From the IMG/VR virus record IMGVR_UViG_3300047548_000223, positions 1 to 23,481 of that record: DNA of 23,481 bases. One strand, given 5' to 3'. Positions 6,807 through 13,300 of this stretch are shown in pieces (the first letter of the stretch is position 1; each line of letters opens with the position of its first letter). The DNA comes from a virus. Below the pieces are notes generated by a model. That model did no database searches. It was not told the origin of the DNA and worked only from the letters and a program-made list of their open reading frames with translations. Made by a program: the position numbers and the translations under genes.

Positions 6807-6893
6807 CTTCTTTGGTTTTTTGATAGAAGGCGTCTTTTTAGTCGCCTTCTTTTTTATTTTCATGCTTTGCGTAAACGCTTCAGCAGCTATCAT
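6792..6893 (-). CDS. Possible 33-residue lysine-rich small protein
   Basis: A - strand frame starts at ATG 6893-6891, which overlaps the TGA of the preceding gene as ATGA, a layout typical of translational coupling. It ends with TAG at 6794-6792, inside the loop of the terminator. The product begins MIAAEAFTQSMKIKKKATKK and is about 40% lysine, mostly in its C-terminal two thirds. I do not recognise a family. In favour: the coupled start and a stop placed exactly at the operon end. Against: short length, low complexity and overlap with a second hairpin. If real it is the last gene of the structural operon; such a basic peptide could bind nucleic acid (inference only). Confidence 0.45.
   Translation of the reverse strand: MIAAEAFTQSMKIKKKATKKTPSIKKPKKKKGA
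6825..6855 (+). terminator. Possible second, back-up terminator for thyX
   Basis: An 8-bp stem (agaaggcg / cgccttct, counting the outer A-T pair) with a 10-base loop is followed by a run of T on the + strand. It lies about 20 bases after the first terminator. It also overlaps the lysine codons of the possible small protein on the other strand, where AAA/AAG runs naturally give T-runs, so it may be partly coincidental. Confidence 0.45.
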
Positions 6894-7087
6894 GGTTTTT
6901 CAGTACGAACTTTCTGTAGAAGAGGATTTTTTACCTCTTTTACAACTAGCTTATCACCTTCACGGTAGTATGTTTTAGTAGCAGCAGCTACTTTAGGGTC
7001 ATACTCTTCACGCATACCGTAACGGTTATCGCCAATTTTTACTGTTGTACCATTACGAGTGTCAACACCAGAAAGTGACTTTGCCAT
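6890..7087 (-). CDS. Hypothetical 65-residue protein
   Basis: I do not recognise a family. The protein begins MAKSLSGVDTRNGTTVKIGD and has alternating polar and hydrophobic stretches (for example DKLVVKEVKN) that suggest a small beta-rich domain. There is no signal peptide, membrane segment or cysteine. It starts one base after the stop of the upstream gene, with AAGGA about 13 bases before the ATG, and overlaps the next small frame by ATGA. Its place at the end of the structural operon suggests a virion-associated or accessory part, but nothing in the sequence proves that. Confidence 0.7.
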   Translation of the reverse strand: MAKSLSGVDTRNGTTVKIGDNRYGMREEYDPKVAAATKTYYREGDKLVVKEVKNPLLQKVRTEKP

Positions 7088-7088
7088 T

Positions 7089-7424
7089 TTACTTCATGTC
7101 CTTAATAACACGTCCGCCCATACCACGAGTTACATCTTCTTTAGCTACAGAAACTGCGCCAGAAGTTGCACCACGAGCGCCGGCTTTAGTAAATGAACGG
7201 CTATGACTTACGTCACCCATCATTACTGCACCTTGGTTAATATAACCATCAGCACCCTTTAGAACTTGATTTGAAGTAACTGCGCCTGCTGAACGAGAAT
7301 CGCGAGAACCTTCAAAAGATGTACGTTGTGTGCCACCCATTGGTGTGGTAGGAGCTGTTTTAGCATTTTTCACAAGTTTAAGATCTTCTGTGATCCCAGT
7401 GACTTCTTTTTTAATCATTGCCAT
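7089..7424 (-). CDS. Hypothetical Gly/Ala/Ser/Thr-rich 111-residue protein
   Basis: No family recognised. The protein starts MAMIKKEVTGITEDLKLVKN and is then low in large hydrophobics, with many Gly, Ala, Ser, Thr and Arg (GGTQRTSFEGSRDSRSAG; GARGATSGAVS). That points to a flexible or repeat-like virion component rather than an enzyme. It has no cysteine or membrane segment. The ATG at 7424 has GGAG 10 bases upstream; a second ATG two codons later is further from it. It lies 22 bases downstream of the beta-helix gene and one base upstream of the 65-residue gene, so the three are probably co-transcribed. Confidence 0.7.
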   Translation of the reverse strand: MAMIKKEVTGITEDLKLVKNAKTAPTTPMGGTQRTSFEGSRDSRSAGAVTSNQVLKGADGYINQGAVMMGDVSHSRSFTKAGARGATSGAVSVAKEDVTRGMGGRVIKDMK

Positions 7425-7446
7425 AATTTAGAGTCTCCTTATAAAA

Positions 7447-8082
7447 TTAAGAAATCAGTGCAAGCACTGTTTCTACAGTGTTTCCAGTATTAGAACCGGC
7501 AGAAGTAGAAGCACGAACAGTTACAACTGGTACGCCTGCTCCACCTCCAGGTGTGAAGTAAGCATTAGCTCCGGCATTCATAGCACTCCAGTTAATACCA
7601 ACGTTGGCATTTGCTACAACAGCTTGGTCAACTGCGGATGCATCACAATAGTTTAGCTCTACTTGACGAGTTGTAGTAGCAAAAGCTAGTGTTGCATGGT
7701 GACGAACTGCATGCTCTGCGTTAGAGAATGAGCAGTTGCGGAAATGTAGAGGTGCAGAAGCTGCGCCTAGCTTGCTTACACATACTGAGTCAGAAGTAGT
7801 AACGGCGTTTGCGCCTAGGAAGCTAATATTTTCAAAAGTAGCTACTCCGGTAGAAGTGTTAGCAATAGTCATTGCTCCGCTAATTACGATTTCGTCACGG
7901 TCACCTACACCTACAAAAGCTACGTCGTTTAGTACGATATTTGTAGGAGCGGTATAAGTACCAGGGTACACAAGAATTGTATTATCACCTTGTGCTAGTA
8001 CGGAATCAGGGATATCGCTAAGATTACGATAATTAGCTGTACCATCAGTACCGACTCTATAAGTATTCTTACTAGTAGTCAT
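7447..8082 (-). CDS. Right-handed beta-helix (pectate-lyase-like fold) virion protein
   Basis: A 211-residue protein. An N-terminal region with YRNLSDIPDSV leads to TILVYPGTYT (about 35-44), then short rungs such as NDVAFVGVGDRDEIVISGA, ATFENISFLG and LHFRNCSFSNAEHAV. This spacing of short beta strands with Asn/Gly turns and 'vyPGtY' is characteristic of parallel beta-helices found in phage tailspikes, depolymerases and capsid or fibre decorations. No catalytic site can be assigned. The C-terminal ~60 residues are Ala/Asn/Thr-rich and may form a separate trimer or tip region. ATG 8082 has AAAGGAG upstream, and a promoter-like element lies in the gap before it. Its position just downstream of the fibre genes suggests a surface-exposed adsorption or decoration role (inference). 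Confidence 0.65.
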   Translation of the reverse strand: MTTSKNTYRVGTDGTANYRNLSDIPDSVLAQGDNTILVYPGTYTAPTNIVLNDVAFVGVGDRDEIVISGAMTIANTSTGVATFENISFLGANAVTTSDSVCVSKLGAASAPLHFRNCSFSNAEHAVRHHATLAFATTTRQVELNYCDASAVDQAVVANANVGINWSAMNAGANAYFTPGGGAGVPVVTVRASTSAGSNTGNTVETVLALIS

Positions 8083-8122
8083 GGTTTTCTCCTTTTTTAG
8101 TAATCAATTAATGATTTAACTA

Positions 8123-8151
8123 AGTGTGCCATAAATTAGTTTGCTTGTCAA
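8123..8151 (-). promoter_or_regulatory. Possible promoter for the beta-helix gene and downstream small genes
   Basis: On the - strand a perfect TTGACA (8151-8146) lies in the 73-base gap before the beta-helix gene. The hexamer 17 bases further on is CACACT (8128-8123), which keeps only three consensus positions, including the second A and last T. The -35 is striking; the -10 is weak, so another sigma factor or chance is possible. Confidence 0.4.
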
Positions 8152-8155
8152 AAAT

Positions 8156-8359
8156 TTATTTTTTGGTTTTAGACTGTGGCACACCTGCAGTATTTAACGC
8201 TATAGCTACTGCTTGCCTACGCTGAGCTTCTTTAGGTGACACACCAAGTCGTTTAGATAGGGTTTTTATTCCCTTATTACGAGTTTTACCTGGTTTATTC
8301 ATTAATTCAGAAATGTTAGCAGATATTGTTTTTTGTGATTTTCCTGATTTAAGAGCCAC
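8156..8359 (-). CDS. Small conserved phage protein of unknown function (KSGKSQKTISxNI type)
   Basis: A 67-residue basic protein with a GTG start, overlapping the preceding gene by 11 bases, so probably translated by coupling. It opens with MALKSGKSQKTISANISELM and ends near AVAIALNTAG. I recognise this pattern from many small phage proteins (LKxGxSxKTISxNI...QAVAIAL..A) that lie among structural genes and have no known function. The C-terminal half (KEAQRRQAVAIALNTAG) looks helical. No cysteine, signal or membrane segment is present. A nucleic-acid-binding or virion-assembly role is possible but unsupported. Confidence 0.72.
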   Translation of the reverse strand: MALKSGKSQKTISANISELMNKPGKTRNKGIKTLSKRLGVSPKEAQRRQAVAIALNTAGVPQSKTKK

Positions 8360-8687
8360 TTCTCATCATCCTTGCTGAAGGAGGCATCATATCCTCGTCT
8401 TCCATTTCAGTTTCTGGTTCTTCTGCAGAAGCAGCACCATTACCATTATCTTCTGATTCAACTTCAGTTTCGTCTTCGGATTCTTCTTCCTCGTCAAAAC
8501 CTTGATAAACAGCGTAGTCACGGAGTGAGTTAATGTAAGCGTAGCAAATAGCTAGTTTGTTAGTCCACCAAGTAGGAAGCTCTGCTTCGCCTTCTGGTAA
8601 ACTAGTTAATATTGTTTCTGCGTCTTCGATGATTGACTTACACAGCATTAGTGAAGATGCAACATCTGTATGTCCTGATTTTTTCAT
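8349..8687 (-). CDS. Hypothetical acidic-tailed 112-residue protein
   Basis: Residues 1-70 look helical, with the phrase LPTWWTNKLAICYAYINSLRDY around 37-58. A similar 'lPaWw..Kl..a..Y.ds..dYl' pattern occurs in small proteins beside phage structural genes. The rest (about 70-105) is a highly acidic, probably disordered tail of Glu, Asp, Asn, Gly and Ala (DEEEESEDETEVESED). ATG 8687 has AAAGGAG five bases upstream. An acidic tail next to the basic 67-residue product of the overlapping gene suggests the two might interact (inference). No enzymatic motif is visible. Confidence 0.72.
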   Translation of the reverse strand: MKKSGHTDVASSLMLCKSIIEDAETILTSLPEGEAELPTWWTNKLAICYAYINSLRDYAVYQGFDEEEESEDETEVESEDNGNGAASAEEPETEMEDEDMMPPSARMMRSGS

Positions 8688-8697
8688 TATAGCTCCT

Positions 8698-9174
8698 TTA
8701 TTTTTGAGTTTTTAGTAGTTCTAATTCTGCTTTAAGTTCTTTAATAGCTTCTACTAGTACAGGTACTAGTTTTGCATAGTCTAATGTTAGATATTCATTA
8801 CCTGAAACAGAGTACAGCTTACCATTTTCGTCATAATCAGAATCGAACGGCGCTAGTGTGACTATTTCTGAAAATTCACGTTTAACTTCTTGTGCACTAA
8901 GACCTATTTGTATGTTCTCTGTTTCATATCCGTAGCTAGCAGCTACATCATTAGCTTTATAGTAAAAACCTGTTAGTGAACTAATCTTATCTAAAGGATT
9001 TGCAATAGTAGCTATTTTATTTTTCAATCTCTCGTCTGAGTAGTAAGCTGTTATATTGTTAGTAGCTCTTATTTCTCCTGGAGTACCGGACGCAGTAGTA
9101 TTTACACCAAGACTAGAAACAGTTAAGTTTCTTGAAGTATCAACAATAGTTGTTCCTATTACCTTATATGTCAT
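8698..9174 (-). CDS. Short tail fibre protein with Peptidase_S74 intramolecular chaperone
   Basis: A 158-residue protein. A short stalk (residues 1-45) leads into ATNNITAYYSDERLKNKI, the hallmark start of the S74 auto-processing chaperone found in endosialidase and tailspike C-termini. The self-cleaving Ser-Lys pair is S46 and K51 (SDERLK). The domain continues through IGLSAQEVKREFSEIV and YLTLDYAKLVPVLVEAIKEL, ending in a short coiled coil. S74 domains help trimerise fibres and then cut themselves off. Here the part that would stay in the virion is only about 45 residues, unusually short for a fibre. It is one base downstream of the larger S74 fibre gene, with which it shares the C-terminal EAIKELK. 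Confidence 0.85.
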   Translation of the reverse strand: MTYKVIGTTIVDTSRNLTVSSLGVNTTASGTPGEIRATNNITAYYSDERLKNKIATIANPLDKISSLTGFYYKANDVAASYGYETENIQIGLSAQEVKREFSEIVTLAPFDSDYDENGKLYSVSGNEYLTLDYAKLVPVLVEAIKELKAELELLKTQK

Positions 9175-9175
9175 A

Positions 9176-10312
9176 TTATACGTCCTTTACTTTGCTTTCT
9201 AGATAAGCTACTTTATCTTTTAATTCTTTAATTGCTTCGATAAGTACTCCTACTATGTTCCCATAAGCGACTGTCTTATAGTTATCAGTTGCTACTACCT
9301 CAGGTAAAACTTCTTCTATCTCCTGGGCTATAACTCCTACAGATCTTTTACCTTCAATATCGAAGTATACACCTCTCATTGCTTGTACCTTATCTAACGC
9401 CTTATCAATAGTAATTACATTAGTTTTAACTCTTGCGTCAGACAGAGAGTTGAATTCTGTAGCGGACATTATACCAGAAGACGGATTGAAATATAACTTA
9501 GTACTAGATACAGTAGCAGCTGTGGTGTCTCCAGAAGTTAAACTAGTAAACATTAAGTATCGACTAGCGTTAGTACTAGTGTCATCTGTTATAGATGTAA
9601 CTCCGAATTTTGTCCATGCTGAAGCATAAAAAGCTTCAAAGGCGGTATTAGTACTATTGTAACGGAACATACCGTCAGAACCAGTACCAGGCCTTTGCGC
9701 CGTAGTACCGGCAGGTACTTGGATATAACCGGTACTGCTTATAATGGCATTACCTTGTACGTGTAATCTTTCAGCAGGTGATACAGTACCAATACCGACG
9801 TTAGAAGTAGCTAAAAATCTAATAGCGGTGACACTCTCTCCAGAGAACGTAACGTTATTTAGAGTGCCTAAGCTGTAGCCTTGTGGGGCTCCTACGTCTA
9901 CAAAAGAATTTATAGAATCAGTATTACTACTTCTAAAATAAAGTCTACCTGTATCAATGGTGCCTACTAATTCGCCTATTTCATAGGTAGTTTTATTAGC
10001 AGTTAATGTTGTAATATTCTGCTCTATTCTATTACCTATGCCTGCTCTGGTAAAGTTACCTCCAACAGGTGAGGTCTTTTTATTAACAGAGTCAGAAACA
10101 TATAAAGCACCAGTAGTAGCGCTTCTGTATAGCATACCGTCTGGTGGAGAAAGCGACGCACCGTTAACATTTAGGTTAACGCTAACAGGGGTTGAAGGTG
10201 AATAGAAATTAGTTAATAAAGATCTATAACTATCGTTTTGCTGTAGTCTTGCTGTGTTTAGTGACGTACCAGCAGTAGGTTCTGTGTACGTATTTGAGTT
10301 AGTTAATGACAT
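9176..10312 (-). CDS. Tail fibre protein with Peptidase_S74 chaperone domain
   Basis: A 378-residue fibre. Residues ~60-75 (DGMLYRSATTGALYVSD), ~167-190 (FLATSNVGIGTVSPAERLHV) and ~198-237 (VPAGTTAQRPGTGSDGMFRY...AWTKFG) are repeats typical of phage fibre shafts. The C-terminal chaperone starts at EFNSLSDARVKTNV with the catalytic pair S291 and K296. It runs through VGVIAQEIEEVLPEVV and ends in a coiled coil (IKELKDKVAYLESKVKDV). After trimerisation the chaperone is expected to cleave itself off at S291. The gene starts one base from the tip-protein stop, so it is probably a side or terminal fibre attached to the tip (inference). Confidence 0.88.
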   Translation of the reverse strand: MSLTNSNTYTEPTAGTSLNTARLQQNDSYRSLLTNFYSPSTPVSVNLNVNGASLSPPDGMLYRSATTGALYVSDSVNKKTSPVGGNFTRAGIGNRIEQNITTLTANKTTYEIGELVGTIDTGRLYFRSSNTDSINSFVDVGAPQGYSLGTLNNVTFSGESVTAIRFLATSNVGIGTVSPAERLHVQGNAIISSTGYIQVPAGTTAQRPGTGSDGMFRYNSTNTAFEAFYASAWTKFGVTSITDDTSTNASRYLMFTSLTSGDTTAATVSSTKLYFNPSSGIMSATEFNSLSDARVKTNVITIDKALDKVQAMRGVYFDIEGKRSVGVIAQEIEEVLPEVVATDNYKTVAYGNIVGVLIEAIKELKDKVAYLESKVKDV

Positions 10313-13300
10313 TTATACTCCTATTATTGTGACCATAACATTTGCAGTGCTGTTAGCAGCATAAGTACCTGACCCATCACTTGATACTAACTTAAATTCT
10401 AAATTCTGCTTACTTAAACTAGTAGTCACAGCTATTAATGGGTTAGTTACAGAGTTTATACTATCTAATATAGTAAAATTAACTACTGGTATTGTTGTAA
10501 AGTTAGCTGACGCGTAGTCTACTAATTTTGGATCTGTATTATATACAACTGTATTTGTAAATATAGTCTGTTCTTTATCTATACTATATCTAAATTTGTC
10601 AATTGTAAAGTCAAATTCATTTGAATTATTATTTAGTACGTCATACTTAATTTGGAAATACCTAAAAGTTTTACTACCTGCTTCGTATGGTATCCAACCC
10701 TCTCCTGTGGAGCTAAAAGCAAGAGTATTAACATTTCCATTAGCGTAGTATGGATTTTGCTGTGTATAACGTATAGAAGTTTGCGCAGTTACAGCACCGA
10801 TAGTACCTACGTATGTAGCACTACCAGCGTCATTATATTGAGTTAGATTTACTAATGTGTATGCATCATTACCAGAAGTAACGTTTGCAAAAGAGTTACT
10901 TCCTGTAGATACACCGTTAGCAAAAAATGTATTTCCTAGAGCAATAGCATTAGCGTTTATAAGACCCGCTATCAGCGCATAAGAATTGAGATTAGCAGAA
11001 TCACCAGTAAATTGTCCATGATTCCATATAGCCCAAACATTACCAGATGCACTACCAGTCATCCATGTTTTATTATTTGAATCAAATCTTCCAGTGGTTA
11101 CTAAGCCATTAGCAAAACCTAGTATATGGCCAATACCACCAAAACTAGTATCTATTAGCACATTAGCAGCAGCGGAAGTATCTGATACCATATCTAGAAC
11201 TCTAGTATGCTGGTCAGTATAACTAGACTGAACTTCTTGAGTAGCTTCAATTTCTATATTTATGGAGCCAGTGATTACAGCACCAAAGTCTCTAATCTGA
11301 GTTATATAAGTAGCATTTTCAGGAGCCAGTAAGTTTGTAATAGAGCCGCTAATAGCACTCCAACCAGTCGAGGAACCATTAGCATTATCGACTTTAGAAG
11401 CACCTGGATAGCTTAAGCCGCCAGTACTAGAGTTTGCAAAAGAAGGAAAATAGTATTCAGTGTTGTTAGTATTAGTTAGCCCAGTAATATATGGGTCAGC
11501 AGGGTTATCTTCATTAAAAGCTGCTACAGTAGTAGATCGCTGAGATCTAGTTGTTGTAATAACTGCACCAACTACGTCAGCACTTAAGTTACCGCTGGTA
11601 TCTCTAGTACGAACTAGGTAAGTATAAGTACCGTAATTATCAATAGGTATTGACTTTCTAGCAGAAGGTACAGAAACAGTAACTATAGGAGAAGCTACTA
11701 AAAAGTTATCTAAAGTAACAGGAACGTCGCCAGCTAATCTGTGTACTACTACTTCTTTTAAGTCTAAGTCTGCTAAGTCATTGTTAACTCTGGGGTAGTT
11801 CCAAAATAAAGTAATAACTTCGTTTTGTTGTCCGCCAGTAAAACCATATACGTTTTGTGGGGCTACAGTTTTTCCTTTTATAGCTAGTTCTGCTGTAGCA
11901 GTAAAACCTCTTATATTTTTATTTAAAGGTGTTACTCTTACAGTAACACTATTACTTTCTGCTTGAGTACCTCTATTTATGTTGTTAATAGTGAAACGTA
12001 TTTTTCCATCAGTATCAGTACCTGTAGCAGGAACTTTTACGGTGTTATAAAAAGTAAGAGGAGTACCACCATCATCTATACCAGTACTATCAATAGTACT
12101 AAGCTTGTATGATATTTCATAATCAGTTACTTCTTGGCCTATAATGCTATCAAAAGAACAGGTAACTCTTATAGCCACACCGCCAGTTTGTTCTCTATAC
12201 AGAGATTCGGTGAGTATAAGATTTTCAACCTTCTGTATTGGTAAGGATTCAACATTAACAGATTTTGTAACGTAAGGGCTAAGCCTACCTAATACATTTC
12301 TATTTCTAGCCTTTACTGAAGTAATGCCTATAGGTAATTCAGGTATAGTTAAGTCACTAGTTAAAAATATACGCTCGTAAGGGCTTGCTACTTCAAGAGA
12401 GTACACACCGCTATTAGCTAAACTAAAAATACCAGGGTAGCTATTTGCATTGTAATCTAAGGTAAATGTGTTACCAGTTACATTAGTAATGGTACCGACA
12501 GGATCTTGAGTTACGTTAATAAAGTAATATCCTGATAAATCTAGTTGTGGTTGAGAGTCTAACTGTAATCTAAAAATAGAGTTTGCAGTAAGAGCAACGT
12601 TATATTTAGCACTAGAAGTACTATAGCTAGTATTAACTACTGTATAGCTATTGCCGTAGTTAACTTCTAAGCGGTCACCTACTTCAATAGAGGGAGGCGC
12701 GTAATAATTAACTTCAACTCTGTATGCGGTATCTTGCGGACTAGCTAAATAAGTTACATTTGCTTGCGCACTTAAACTACTATTTAAGTTAACTGTGTAC
12801 AAACCAGAAGCCTTCTTTATGCCATCTACGTAAACAGTGACGTCGCCTTGCTTTCTAGGCTTGTTAGGTAATAATATAGTTTGCAGTGAGCTACTTGTAT
12901 TAATAGTCCCTTCTACTATCTGGTTAATCTCAGTTCCTCGTACGTATACACTACTATTTGCATAATAATTTTTTGCTAATACTTGATTTAGATTAACATA
13001 GAAAGGTGGGTTTACTAAATAACTACTTACAGTAGCAGCACCTGATACAGAATCTTCTATAACGACTTTATTATTAGCCGCGTCGTAAGAAAGTATATCT
13101 CTAGTTATAGAGGTAATTTCAGACTGATAACCTACAAAATTAACAAGACTTTGAGCTTCCGTCTTCTCTTTAATAGGTATGTTAATCTGATCTATACCTT
13201 TTAAATTAGGCACAGATATACCGTCGTTTACCGCTAAAATATGTTGATTGAAATTTTCATCAATACATAAACTGAACCCTTCTAGTGTCAATTCTATTTT

